In this document: positions 12,101 through 25,441 of the stretch, one piece after another
Position numbering within the stretch: position 1 is the first letter of the stretch
Layout: each line of letters begins with the position of its first letter
NCBI GenBank assembly: GCA_947846985.1
Contig: CANTUZ010000001.1
Coordinates: 72,495,521-72,559,520 of the forward strand
Reading direction: 5' to 3'
DNA: 64,000 bases
DNA from: Fratercula arctica
Taxonomy: Eukaryota; Chordata; Aves; Charadriiformes; Alcidae
Position numbers and translations under genes: made by a program
The notes under the pieces: generated by a model
What the model saw: only the letters and a program-made list of their open reading frames with translations
Told to the model about the DNA's origin: nothing
The model's database searches: none

Positions 12101-15100
12101 GCACTTTCCAGGGGAACAGTGTTCAGACTGGTGCTGGGATATGAGGAGTAACAAGAGTGCAGAATAATGAGGACCATGGGAAGAAACTGAAATTTGACCT
12201 CCCCCAAAAATTCCAAAAAAAGCAATTTTTTTTTTCCAAATATAAACACACAAAAAACATTTTTTTGAAAAGGGTTTTCTATGAGCTAGATATACAGATA
12301 AAATTTATTTTTCAGAAACATGGACGCACATTTTCCAAGAACAAATGATTCTGACAGAACCTGGCAACTGCTTTGTGAAACTGGCATCATTGCCATTTCA
12401 AGTGCCGCAGAAAAAGCAGTGTCACTGTGAATCAGCCCAAGGGCCAGAAAGCACCTTTTTCTGGGACAGGGTTGTCAGGCTCCCAGGGCCGCAGCTTGGA
12501 GCACCCTTGTAGCCACAACATGTGGGTTTTTGTGAGTGGTGGCAACTGCCTGATGCCCTGGAAGGACTTGGGGGAGCCGTAGCCTCTGGAGGATTCCGAG
12601 CTATTGGAGGCGGTTGTGTTGTGTGCTGATGCACAATACTGCTGCTTTAAAGCTTTAGTGGAAAATGAAGCAGCGCAAAACTATGGACCGTTGGTACATA
12701 GACCTGTCACGGATAATACCCTGTTCTGAAGCAAAGTGCTGAAGAACTTGATCTTAAAACTTCTCAGTTAACTACAGGCAAAGCTATCTATGAATCTAAG
12801 AGCTGAGGAGTACTGCACCACAAGGAAAACTGAAATGCATGAGAGAAGAACAGCTGATATCTTCATTTTATCAGGCAAAAATATTTGTGAGGTGGCTTCT
12901 TCAGCCTTACCTGCACCACAGATCTTCAACTTTAGAGCAATAACTGATCATCTGAAGAGATTTAGATCATGATTAATGTCTGGGACCAGAAACTGAGAAA
13001 GAAACTACCAGGAGACTCAGAATTTACCCTATTGTATACTGTAAGATACTGAGATTTACAGTCAGTGTGGGGATCTGGGGAGAACAGTCAAAGAGCATGA
13101 CTCCTCAGAAGCTTTAGAAAGAATGTTTTAGCTGAGCTAAAGTAAGGCTAACCAAAATAACAGTTTCATGTGCTTGAAATAACATACCTGGACAAGAGTT
13201 TAAGGCATTGAGATACACAGACACACCACAGAAAGATCACTGTGATCAATACATGTACCACAAAAGGCGAGAAAAGGATATGAAGAATACTTGAACTGGT
13301 GAGCTACACAGGAACATCAGCTAATTTCCACCAGCAGTATCCTGAGAACAAATGAGATACAAATACTACAGCTGGGGGGGAAAAAAGGCATTAACTGGAG
13401 AAGCGGCAGCCCTGAGATGCTTGGAAAGTAAATGACAAAGCAAGGCATTGATAAATGCTTCCAGAGAAGAGAAAGGCCAAATTTAGTGAATGCAAAATTA
13501 ATGTATTTGCCAATTCATCATAACACTGTTGCTGATGTTTGAATGAAAACAGTGCAGTGCTCTCACTAATTTAATTGAGTGTGACTGTAAATATGTCAGA
13601 ATCAACAAAGTGTCCTGTTCATCTGAAACTTCATTTCATCAGATAATTTCTGATGAGCTGTTATTAAGAACAGGGAGATTACATCTCAGCCATGATCTTT
13701 TCAGGAACTATTATTTTTGTAAAATAATAAAAAACATACAAAAAAGGTATGTTAACAATTATCTTTGGTCGCCTAGTCTTGCATGCTGTGTCAATAAGGT
13801 GCAGACAAGTCCTAGGGAGCTAAAATTGAAAACCTGCAAAATGTAACAAAAAATAGAAATCTCTTTGTTACTTTACTTTACAGAGGTATAAAACCTTATT
13901 TTTTTGTAAATTTTAATGTGTGTGCAAATGACTATAACTGTGCGTAAATGACAATAAATCTACATACAGAATGATAATAACTGTGAATAAAGAGATACTG
14001 CTCATTTCTTTGTAAACAGATGATAGACTGTAAAAAACTGACTAGAGGAATCTAGTAATAAATAACTAATTTTGATTTTCCAATACCAGTTCACATGTTA
14101 AATTACACTGCGACGCAAAACTAAGAATTGAGTCTTTCAACAAAAAAAGAAGTTTGTATGGACTTTTTTTTTTCAACATCAGCAACACTATTTCACACAT
14201 ATTTTAAAAGCTAACCCTGCTTAATCTCAGGCTTAATGAAATTTTAGTTTATGCTGCAAATTGTTGTAATATTCTATGAAATTACAGGACTCAGAAAAGA
14301 TGCTGTGTTTTCAGTTTTAAGTGTTCTGGTGTTTTACCTTTTATCATCCATTCACGATGCATTCTGAGAAGATCTACAAAACAGTAATAAAAATCTTGTA
14401 TGGAAATCTTTAATTCGTAACCTCCTTCCATTAATGCTATGTTGACTGAGCATAGCACACTTCTGATGGCTTCTGTAAACCCACAGGCTTTGCTGGTGTA
14501 GCTCCTTTGAAGCCTGAAATGGGTTTCATGGCAATTCAGAAAAAACATTGTTGATACCTAAATGTTCATTTTCATTGGTCTGACAATGTGCTGTTCAGGC
14601 TAGTCGCAAAACCTGTGGACTATGTAAGCTGACTATATAGCTACAATGACTTTTGTAATTGAAACTGGTAGATTTCTGTACATGGGACGATGCGGATGGG
14701 TTGTAGTACATTTCTAGCCTAAGAAGCTGGGCACTGATAAATAGCTGGATGCTAATACTTCTGTGGATTATTCTATTATTCTTTCATTGTAACAGCTACG
14801 TTCAAGTTGTGAATGTATTTTTGTAATCTATGCTTACTCAATTATTATTATTATTTTGTATGAGAGTACGAAGTCTTCTTTTCTGTCTTTAGAAATGCAG
14901 GCTATTCCTTGCCAGTTCTTTTTTATATACTTTGTACAACAAATAGCATATTTACCTATATTAACATGTCAAGAATAGTACACTTCTGATCATAATATTG
15001 TATTATTTCTCTGCTAATGGATATCCCTTTTTCAGTTGCACTCATACATAACACATACATACTAATTATTGCATAGCGGTTGGAATAGGAGTACGCATGT

Positions 15101-15362
15101 TTAGCATAATCTTTAAGTACTCTCATCTCCATGTGAGAAACACAAAATGAGTTCTCAGTGCTAAAGAAATCTTCATATCAAAGTGTTGAAATAAAAAGCT
15201 TAGATAGATTATTTGTCAGTGAAAGGAAGAAACCTGTAAGTAAGTTATCTTCACTCCATTCCTCCCTACTTGCATGGACTAAAAATCTTTACAGGTGTAT
15301 TTTCTTTCATTTCATGGGCTATTTATGTCCATGTTGTTTACTTTACTAGAGGTCTGAGTCTT

Positions 15363-15635
15363 ACAGAATCACAGAATCACAGAATGGTAGGGGTTGGAAG
15401 GGACCTCTGGAGATCATCTCGTCCAACCCCCTGCCAGAGCAGGGTCACCCAGAGCAGGCTGCACAGGAACGCGTCCAGGCGGGTTTTGAATGTCTCCAGA
15501 GATTGGAGACTCCACCACCTCTCTGGGCAGCCTGTTCCACTGCTCTGCCACCCTCACAGTAAAGAAGTTCCTCCTTGTGTTTAGATGGAACTTCCTGTGT
15601 TCAAGTTTGTGCCTGTTACCTCTTGTCTGCATTAG
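15363..15635 (-). mobile_element. CR1 non-LTR retrotransposon, 5'-truncated 3' end
   Basis: On the plus strand it opens with CAGAATCACAGAATCACAGA, the complement of the short octamer repeat that ends CR1, then the near-invariant GGTTGGAAGGGACCT block. The minus strand codes for a CR1 reverse-transcriptase C-terminus, including HRKFHLNTRRNFFTVRVAEQ and [12 protein letters not shown]. Only the 3' 270 bp or so survive. This is normal CR1 5' truncation. The element is antisense to GABRG3. The inner boundary near 15635 is approximate. Confidence 0.92.
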
Positions 15636-16129
15636 AATCTTTGCTTGTTCATTATACATTTTCAGATGAGCCAAAACACATTTTCTCAGCACTTTGTCTA
15701 ACCAAGTTAGACAAAGATGAAGCAAACAATGTTATCTTTCTCATCAGGATATTCTTGAGGAAATCGCAGTAGTCCAACATGGAGGATACAGTTAATTATT
15801 GCCATTAAATGGGTAAAGGCAAGATTATGTTGTCTTGTAATACCCAGTACAGTTGAAGTTGATACCGAGCATTTATGTGCTATTTTTAATTCAATTCACA
15901 TATGTTTCTGTTAAAGATCTTTGATGGAATTGACTCCATTTAATTTACACAGCTATTCTGAAGTGCCCTACGTAGGCAATAGAATAACAAAAAGGTATTT
16001 TTAAAGTCCTTTAGAGAATGGTATTCCCCTCCCGCTGGGCTATTTGAACTCAGTTGGCCAGCATTTTTCAGTGGCACTGCTGTCCATCCTAGTCATAAGA
16101 AATTTAAGCACTTGCTTTAGAAGGGCTGT

Positions 16130-16995
16130 CATAGAATCAATCATAGAATCACAGAATCCCAGGTTGGAAAGGACTTCAAGGACCATCTGGTCCAACCTTT
16201 CTTGGCGAAAGCACGGTCTAGACAAGATGGCCCAGCACCCTGCCCAGCTACATCTTAGAAGTGTCCAGTGATGGGGAATCCGCCACTTCCCTGGGGAGAT
16301 TATTCCAATGGCTGATGTGTTCTTATTGTGAAAAAATTTCCTTTTGTGTCCAACCAGAATGTCGCCAGGAGTAACTTGTACCCATTATCCCTCATCTTTT
16401 CCATATGACTCCTTGTAAAAAGGGAGTCTCCATCTTCTTTGTAGCCACCCTTTAAATACTGGGACATGGTGATAAAGTCTCCCCTAAGCTTTCTTTTCTC
16501 AAGGCTGAACAAACCCGGTTCTCTCAGCCTTTCCTCTTATGTTGGGCTTCCCTGCCCTTTGATCATCTTTTGTGCCTGTCTCTGGACCCTCTCCAGCTTG
16601 TCCACATCTTTTTTGCACAGCAGGGACCAAAACTGAACAGAATGGTCTGGGTGTAGCCTAACAAGTGCTGAGTAGAGTGGGATAATGACTTCATCTCTGC
16701 TGGTGATGCTCCTGTTGATGCAACCCAGCACCTTGTTGACTTTCTTCAAGCTTGTTGTCCACCAGGACTCCCAGGTCCCTTTCCACAGAGCTGCCCCCCA
16801 GCTGGGTAGATCCCAGCCTGTGCTGCACTCCTGGATTTTTTTTCCCAGGTGCAAGACCTTACAGTTGTCTTTGTTGAACTTCAGAAGGTTCTTGTTAGCC
16901 TACTCTTCCAGCCTATCCAGGTCTTCCTGCAGGGTGGCTCTCCCTTCCGAAGTGTCCACTCCCCCAGTCAGTTTGGTATCATCACTATGTCACTA
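16130..16995 (-). mobile_element. CR1 non-LTR retrotransposon fragment, about 860 bp
   Basis: Plus-strand start CATAGAATCAATCATAGAATC is the CR1 3' terminal repeat in reverse, followed by CAGGTTGGAAAGGACTTCAA. Minus-strand frames carry decayed reverse-transcriptase C-terminal segments: 16537-16854 has [39 protein letters not shown] and KKDVDKLERVQRQAQKMIKG, and 16300-16512 carries the following part. The frames are interrupted, so the copy is inactive. It is a different CR1 subfamily from the copy 500 bp upstream (3' end ATTCTATGATT type rather than ATTCTGTGATT). The end near 16995 is approximate. Confidence 0.92.
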
Positions 16996-17125
16996 AGCAT
17001 AAGTGCCATTTAAATGAATGGAAGAGGAAGGCTGAATCCTGGCTACAGAGAATGTAAGCAGACTGAAGACTTGCAGATTTGACAGATATTCTGCTTATGT
17101 TCTGCTTTGGGTATTTTATAGTTTT

Positions 17126-17157
17126 GTTTTCTAATTTGTCCGTTTTCTAATTTGTCC
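17126..17157. repeat. Tandem duplication of a 16-mer
   Basis: GTTTTCTAATTTGTCC occurs twice head to tail without mismatch (17126-17141 and 17142-17157). This is likely a replication-slippage product. Confidence 0.85.
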
Positions 17158-20100
17158 AAAGCAACCCCAGCTAAGTTTGGGTTTAAATTCTGATGTCAGG
17201 ACCTTTGGCTTGCCCTGGTTTATCCAAATATTTTTCATCTCCTTTATTGTTATTCTGTTGGCTTCCCCTTTTTCATAAAGCTGAATTAAGAGTCAACTTC
17301 TATACAGAGGATTATGAGTGATTGCCATCACCTACATCTGCCTGAGATACTACCTGAGTATGCAACCACTCAGACTTTGCACACCTCAGCAAAAAATCCT
17401 GGGAAGCACCTCAGAATTTTCCCTCAGCACATCCAGCACAAAATTCGTGTTTAAGTAGACATGAGAAAACCTTGCATGCAGCATAACGTTCTGTGATAGT
17501 CAGTTACAAACTGTAAAGACAAGCGATTTTTCTCTTCTCATTTGAGTTCATGCAGCCAGCCAAACACAAAATCTTAGCTGCTGCAATATTCATTTTGTGC
17601 TGTTTGTTTTCTGTTTCAGAACTCCGTGTACATATTTAGCGGTACAATAACGAAGCTAATGTCTCAGCAGTAGTACATAGCTCTTGAATTCTCAGCATCA
17701 TTCAGTCAATGTGGTAGGCCACATGAAGTCCAGGTAAAAGAAGGGAGGAGAGAGGAGACTTCCAGCTGCTCGAATCTCACCCCCAATCCTCCTGAGAACA
17801 GCAAATTCCCAGAGGAAGCCTCCCATCTCTGTGCATAGATGGCTGTGGTATATATGACCTAGGGCAGGGCAAAGCAGCAGCACAGGATCCCAGCAGACTC
17901 GGAAAGGACATCTCTTTGCCATACATTTCTGAAACTTTCCTCTTATCTAGAATCATCACCTGTGGTCTAACAGCCAACAAAAATGTGAGACCTGGTCTAT
18001 ATTATCAAAAAATATCTAAATGACATTATTAATAAAATCTTGGACTGTTCTTTGTCTGTAATGACACACAAATGTGAGGCATTGCAAGATCATTATGAAA
18101 TAGCTATGGTAGCAAGGAAAAATCAGTACAGGGAGCTAGAAAATAAAATTCTGTCTCCTACTGGCATCTTTGTTTATAAGCAGAAAAGTTCTAAATAAAT
18201 AGAATGAGTACATATTCCAGAATAATTCAGATCAGGAGAGAACCTGAGACAGGAAAAATGATTTCAGGACTTTCATTTTTCTCTGCAAGGATGATATTGC
18301 AGAAAACCAAAGGTGAGATCTTCATGTTGTTCAATACGCAACAGAACAGGAGGTTGGGGTGAAGTATCCATTCCGTAAAAAGCATGAACAAGACTGCGTA
18401 CAGCTAGGCAAGGTTTCCACAGATGTCCTCAGTACACTGATCAGTGCAAGAACTCTCTCCTTAGATAAGATACAATTTATACCCAGTAAGCTAGGAGTGA
18501 GATGAGCCCATTAACCATTAATGATGTTAGGAAGGGAGATGCAATATAGCTAAATCAGAGGAATATGAACATTTATCAGATGTTCTAATTACCAGTGGAA
18601 TAATTTGTGAGATAATCTGCTGGCCAGAGCAATGCAAACAGATAGGCAAAAGCAATTGTTGCACGTGAGGCTTCTGAAAATTGCCTTCCAAATAAAACTG
18701 TTAGCAAGCAGTAAAATTAATTAAATAAATGAAAATGCATAAGAAAACATTAAGAGAGGCTATAAGATGAGGTTGTTCTTTTATTTCTCTTTTTTTCAGA
18801 AAAGGTGAAGGCATATGCAAGACAATAGAAAAGTGTAATTATAAGGACAATATATGATAAAAACAGCCACTCTCCAAAACCAAATCACTCTTGGTACCAA
18901 TTGAAAATGAATCAAAAGGAAAATTGCTTAGTGATCTTAAAGACAGAGTACAAAGGTATGATGACTCAAAGAATTGTCTTAGTTTCTTAATATAATTTCA
19001 AGATACTCCACCTATCCTTAGAATCTGATACTCAGAACAGGTATTTTTGACTACTAGGTCTGTGTGTGGCAAAATCATAGCACCCATATATGAGAATTTT
19101 CTAATTATATTAGATTTTAAAAAAAACCTAAGAATTTTCTCAGAAAGGGAGCACACGGAAAAGCCACATCTCAAAATATCTTCAATGGAAAACTTCTGTC
19201 TCCCGTTTCAGTCCAATCCCGTTTGTTCTTCTCTGCCTTCCTTCTTTCCCTTCTCATTTTCACCTTTTTATTCTCTTCTGTGTTTCCCCTGAGCTAAGAT
19301 CACAATTTGTCTATGAGTAACAAAAATCAAGGAAAAAATTTACCTCCTACAAGAGCTGTTTAACAGAAGATCCTTCTTTTGGGATATACTTCTCTGACAG
19401 CAACATTTGTCTTTTCCTCCTTTCTATTCTGAAAGCCCAAAAGATGCATTGATGCCGCAAGTTCCTCCCAAAAGCTAAGCTACCTTACAATGTATCAGTA
19501 AATTGCATTAGCATTCTAGCACTTGTCTAAAAAAACAGAATTAGTTGCGAGTAAAAGGATAATTAAGCATTACTGTTGATGATGGTGATTGGATTCTCTA
19601 GTTCTTAGCTAAAGTGATCATAGTAAAACACATTTTTATGTAGAAAAATTCTGTTCTCTTCAACAGGAGATGTATCCTTTAACTTCAGGGCAGTATTAGA
19701 TCCATTATTCTGCAGTTATGGCTATGTTGGTTGATTTTTTTTCATGAGTTAATGTACTGTTAATAAGGTGTCAATTACCAATGCAAGCAAACAGGGCAAA
19801 GAATAATGTTTATAATTGCTGTAGTTATCATCTAAGTGCAATTATCTACAACTGCTGAAATAAATCACTTCAGGTTTTAAAGCTATCTTTACAGCATCCA
19901 TGTTTATCTTTTTTTTTTATTATAGCTGCCTTTTAAAATGCCTTTTTTTTAAATAAGTGAGTGAGAAAAACGCTAGTCAACTTCATTTATTGACAGAGAG
20001 AGCTCAATATGCATGAAATTTATGCATGAGTATTTTTTCAGTAGGTCTTAAGTAAATAATTGTGTCCATTCTCTTTCCCTACTTCTCCTTCCATCTAACC

Positions 20101-20540
20101 CCATGGATTCTTCCTGAAAATGCGTAATGTATTTTCTATATTCCCTAATTTTTATTTTGGTTTATTTTGAAATAGTTGAACTGAAACTTTGCTCTTTCTG
20201 CCATGTACTTGTGCTTAATAAGTGCGTACAATCAGGAAATCCAAGGTAGTATCATTTTTCATAGGAGAACTTTCAGGATTCTCCTAGTTAAAAGCACACA
20301 CACGTTCTGAGAACAAACACTGGACAGATACAGGAATAGATCACTGAGAAACCTCTTCCTCTGAAATGTTGAGAAGAGGAGATTAAAAATGCGGTTTTCT
20401 TGCTGAAAAAGGAGCATTTATAATAACTGCTCACAAGAAAAAGAGCCCAGGCAGCTTCTGTGGAAGCACATGATTTGTCATCCACAGCACAGTACCAGAG
20501 AAAGGTGCATTTCTAGTGCGTCTTCATTATCCTCCTGTGG

Positions 20541-20599
20541 CTGGGGCTGTGTTGACAGGGGTTTCCCTCTTCGTCTGACTGGGGCTGTGTTGACAGGGG
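20541..20599. repeat. Short tandem duplication, 38-bp period
   Basis: A 21-base block starting CTGGGGCTGTGTTGACAGG is present exactly at 20541-20561 and 20579-20599. The intervening 17 bases are pyrimidine-rich. Two copies only. Confidence 0.8.
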
Positions 20600-21549
20600 C
20601 CCCCCAATTAGTCTGAAGAAGAGTTTACTGGGTAGCACTCGAGGAAGCAAAGCGTGTCTGGAAGCAGCTGGCTGTAAGGTGTGAAGGGCTGCTCATCACC
20701 TGCCTCTAATTGCATCGGGGCATCCACCCTCTCCTGATCGCCTTCAGCAGCAGCCGTCAAATCTACCACACTCCCTTCATGCCTGTGGTGTAAACTCTGA
20801 TCACTAGCTGATGACGACAGCTTGTTTTTCAGACCATGCTTTCTCCTGACTTTGTATATCGAACACCCCTCGAAAAAAAGAACCTTCCCAGAATCCAGCT
20901 GTATCTTTTAAACATATACTCCTGTCGTACGCATCAGCCTCCTGGCAGATACTTAACTGAACCAATCCTTTCTTGCCTGCTCCCTCCACATTTTCAGCTT
21001 TGCTGCTGCTTTCATTAACTCCTCATCACATGCTCTGAGCATACGAATTTTTCCAAGGCTAGAAGGAGAGATGAGCTTCCTTGTTGCATTATTCCTTCTG
21101 CTACAAGCTGAGTCTGCCTGTGTTACATTTGAATACAAAGTGTGGAGAACCAGCAGTAAAATAAACTGATTTCACAGAGCAGGGAAAATATGTCTGAAGA
21201 GATGAAAGAGGTTGGGGTTTTCTTTCCATGCCCCTCTGTCTTTCCATGTCTTGGATACATTTCTAAGGAAAGTTTTTTAGACAGAAACTAGTTCTTCAAG
21301 TGGTCTGTGTTTTTTTTGACATGACCCTCATTCTGCCATCTTCTTCCCATCTACTCGCTTCCTAAAATAGACCCATTATCACAGAAAAGAAGGTGAAACA
21401 AAGACTCAAGCATTGATCTAAGATGCCCAGACCAACAACAGCATTGGGAAAATCAAGGTTAGAGGCAGTATGCACTAACAAGCATGGATGTGTCAGTGGT
21501 TGTATTATGGAAGTTGCTGATTTTCCATCAATGTTGACTCCTGCAGCAG

Positions 21550-21574
21550 AGTCGCCCTGTGCTTCAGGGCGACT
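21550..21574. repeat. Perfect 10-bp hairpin
   Basis: AGTCGCCCTG (21550-21559) pairs with CAGGGCGACT (21565-21574) around a 5-nt loop. It is GC-rich relative to its surroundings. The outer flanks do not continue the stem. Confidence 0.7.
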
Positions 21575-24500
21575 TGACACCAATTCTCACAGCTATCTTG
21601 TGATTGCATATGCATCTCATCCGGCCTGGAGGTATTTCTGGTCTTGACAATTTTTCCAGCATTTTGGTGGAGGCTTCTGCACAAATCAGTCTCCATAGAA
21701 AGTAGAGCAGTATGAAGATGAAGAACGAAGTTTAAATATTTTTAACCTGTGGGTTATAAATTATGTGGTGATGCAGTGAGGAGATGTGTTAACATGAGTT
21801 CAATTATTCCAGTAACAAAAAGGAAATAAAACAAAATCCACAGAATCTCACAGTTCATTGTGACAATTCAGCTTTCTGTTATAATAGGATCATTCACTTC
21901 CAAACCAGCAAGAAGTGCATTTATTATTTATCCCTGTTTGCATTACTGAAGTTAAAGTCAGTGATACACTTTGAGAATCTATATGCTTAAGCCTATGAGT
22001 AAAGCAACAAAGGTACCAGTCACTTATGTTAACTGGAAAAGCCATTAGTATGTTTGGGGAAAGGAAACAGGAGGTGTTACATGGGTACTTTCTGGGCTCT
22101 TAAAGAAACAACTTCAACCAAATTTGTTCTTGACTTGATTTTACAAAGGCACGTAGTACCAGTCTTATGAAAAGCCAAATGGTCAAGGTGCTCTGTAAAA
22201 GTCTTTGACATGGTAGTATGTAAATCTAAAACCTGCAGAAGATGCGAATAGCTACAGCACAGACTACAAAATAACCACCAGGCTAAAAAGTAGGAGGATT
22301 TAAAGGCAATCAAATACATTCACAGGAGGGAAAATGAAGGTGTTGACACAGACTTTGGTTGAGAAGCTCCTGAGTTGCAGGCTGCCAGAACGTGAATGTC
22401 TGTAACACAGAACACACACCTGCTTGTCATGGTTGTCGTCTTCCCATGCTGTCCCCCTTGTTGCCTTACTGGCACCTGCTGGAAAGCCGCCAGGACCTCC
22501 TGGAGCCTTGCCCTGCTGCAGCGTGGATATTCTTACACAACCTAAAGCAACCTGACGGGGTAAATACACTTGATGGACAGCAATTTGTTCAACGTGGATG
22601 GCTTGAGGCCACAAGGCCAGCATTTAAGGTAATCTCCCGCCATTTGTCATGCTGGAGAAGTGAAAGAAAACAGACATTTCTATAGGTAATACACTCTTTC
22701 TTGTGTTGCGGGCTCAACAGCAGAGGTTTCATTTTCTAGTGGAAGTACTGAAGTCTCCAGTTCTGATACTTTCTAACACAAAACATTTAGAGGGCTAGAA
22801 GCAATTAGGCTGTATACAAGAAATATTGGATATCACTGAAAGAAGAACCATCATGAATAGTCTATTCTGTAAGCTAAGTGAATCCTAGGGGTGATATACC
22901 ACAAGTAGATGTGTGATTATTCCACAAGAAATATTATGTCTTTTAAATGAATTGAAAAGTGAAGTCACCTGGCACTGGAGCAGAACATAATAGCAGTTAT
23001 TTAGCAGGTTGAAACAACTCCCATTGAATCACCAGTACTTATCTCCTTTGATGTAAGTAACCCAACCATTGTAAGAGCAGATGTCAGTGACTGTGGATTA
23101 AGGAGACTACTATTGAAAGAGCATGAGTCTCCTGAAGTCAGTGGCTTACTATTTAATGACGATGAATAATACCAAAAGTAGTTATTCTGAAATTGAATCT
23201 GTCTCTTCTTAGTCAAAACTATAGGAAAAATCCTGAAGGATGAGACTTTGATGAACTTGCTCCTGACTTCATGATGCTCATGCCAGGATAAACAGCTATG
23301 CCTTGGATAATGGCAAGCTTTCAAGCTAACTGACAGCATAAAGGATTTTTGTGAGGTGGCCATGGGATGAAAAAAAAGCCAAGAAATCAGGAAAAAATGG
23401 AATTCAAGACTAATTGATACATTTTGGTTTTTTCAGTAAAATTTGGAAAGAAATGTAAAAAGTTCATTTTGGATCAATTTAAAATAAGGTATTAAAAAAA
23501 TAAAATCTTTGTTACTTCCAGGATACTTGAAATATTTTTACTTGCAATGATTATGGTGAAATTTTCCTGAGAAAAGGGGCCTACCCCATCTACTGCCTGC
23601 TACAAAATCTGCAAATTGGTGCTTGAGGCCACAAGTTCTGCGGCGGGAGCTTGGTGTAGGGAGTGCAACAGGGTAAGGGTTTCCTTTCCTCCTCATCAGG
23701 AGGCAAATCAGGAGGTAGGATTAGGACCCAGTCAGCATGGCAGGCCCATTTGTGGTCCTGATACTGCTTTGTGGGGACAGGGTGGCTCTGCCACCGCCAC
23801 CTGGCGTTAGGGCGCAGCAGCCGCAGCATGGCGAGGAGGACACCTGATGCTTCTTCCCTCCTCAACCGATAGAGAAATATCAGAGTCTCCACAAATGAAG
23901 ACAGTTAAGAGAAGGCTCCTGAGGTAAAATGTAGGGCTTTCCGTTAGAGGGAGACATTATTCGTTCAGGAATGTGACCAGAGGCCTCAGTCAAATACGAG
24001 CCAGGCTCGAGAAGATTGCAGATGATGCAGGGCTAACGCTCAGAGGCCCTGCAAAGCTTGACGTCTTTCAGTGTACCTCTGCATCCCCTGGCATAATCTG
24101 CCAGCCAAAAATAATTAACCTTTCGATCAATCTCGCAGATTGGCACAGCAGAATTGGCAGTGAAATCTGCTTGGCAGCAAGAGTTCTGGTGGAGAACGGC
24201 GGGGCTTGTGTTTGTAACTCAGTCGGGTCCTTCCTTCTTCATTTACATTGATGGAAAATATACAAACGTGGCATTTTTGAATTAACGCATAGTTGTTTTC
24301 TCCGGATTAATACTGAGGGACTGGTGGGTACTTTACATGCTGTGTTAGTGAGAGGGATAAACGAGGCCACGCACACCTTACAGCAGTGCCACAGCAGGGT
24401 GGAACCTTAAACAAGATGAAGAAGACACTCATAGGAGGAAAACATCAAGGAAATAGCACCGTGACCAGAGAAGCTGTTTCGCAATGCAAATTTCAAAATT

Positions 24501-25411
24501 TATCAGCATCCAATGGGGAAAAAAAAAAAATACAGCTGAGACAGTTATATTAACTGGCTGTTGTTATTGTTAGGCTTTTAATTTGTCTTGCAATCTACGT
24601 CTACTATATTAATTATTAGAGGAATAGGCATTTATTGTATTAGAGAACAATGTAGTTTTAACTAGCATGGGTGTGCTGTTGTTTTCTAGATTGTCTGTTA
24701 TTATGGATTGGACTGGTTGAAGATTTGTTGTTGGACTTCTATAGGAAAATGCCATTCTCTAACAAAAAGGAAATTAAATATTGGCATGAGGATTAATTAT
24801 GACTATTAAGTGCTAAATTGGTAAAGGAAGACTTTCAGAAGCTATTTCAGCTGTAGAGATCAGGTGATGTCTCATTAAATACCACAATCTTAGAAGTAAT
24901 ATGATCGCATAATCACTTCAAAAATCCCATAGTGATTAAACTTTTGCTTTTTTGCACTGTGTTGAGCTCATTTCAGAAGTACAGTAGCACACACCACATT
25001 AGAACTATGATCACTTTAAAAACAATCTGTCCTTTTCAATTGTTTACATTTTACGCTGACACCACCCCACTTTTTTTTCACACTCCATTGGTTTGCACAG
25101 ATTATTCAGAGCCTATGTAAAGCAGAATACTCCTGTGTATGGACCTCAACTTAGTACAATCAACAGCATCTCTGAAGAAATTTGCTTCTGATAAAACCGA
25201 TCAGAATTTTTCTTCAATAGAAAAGCAAAATTAGTGTGAAAAATCGTAATTTTGCCAGTATTATGACTATTTTTGTGTGCCATACAACCCTTTAGCTGAA
25301 TTATACCACCAAAACCAATGGGAAAGCATCAGATCAGAAATTTAGATATTCCTAAGTAGCTCTAAATCAGTGAACAGATACTGTTTTGCAGTACCTTTTT
25401 TATGAAATGTA

Positions 25412-25441
25412 ATTTTTTTAATTTTTATTTTTAATTTCTAG
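25412..25441 (+). promoter_or_regulatory. 3' splice site of GABRG3 exon 6
   Basis: A T-rich tract broken by short A runs ends in TTTCTAG directly before the first coding base. The AG is the only one in the last 30 bases and yields the correct gamma-family reading phase. Confidence 0.9.

Larger units (their letters stand above)
1..15362 (+). other. Intronic sequence of GABRG3 upstream of exon 6 (first part)
   Basis: This is AT-rich sequence with no recognisable exon, RNA gene or transposon. Short open frames in all six registers show no known domain. The longest, 6507-7025 on the plus strand (172 codons), and a lysine-rich frame at 5830-6135 minus are unrecognised and treated as chance. Local structures listed separately are inverted repeats at 6878-6921 and a homeodomain/octamer-like palindrome at 9160-9175. 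A moderately GC-rich patch at about 12430-12640 has no assigned identity. Confidence 0.8.
16996..25441 (+). other. Intronic sequence of GABRG3 immediately upstream of exon 6
   Basis: No further exon, RNA gene or transposon is visible. It contains a 16-bp tandem duplication (17126-17157), an AT-rich homeobox-like stretch around 19735-20035, a 38-bp-period duplication (20541-20599), a 10-bp hairpin (21550-21574) and a CpG-enriched patch around 23800-23845 followed by clustered TTGGCA motifs (24104-24176). Open frames here show no domain. Confidence 0.8.
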
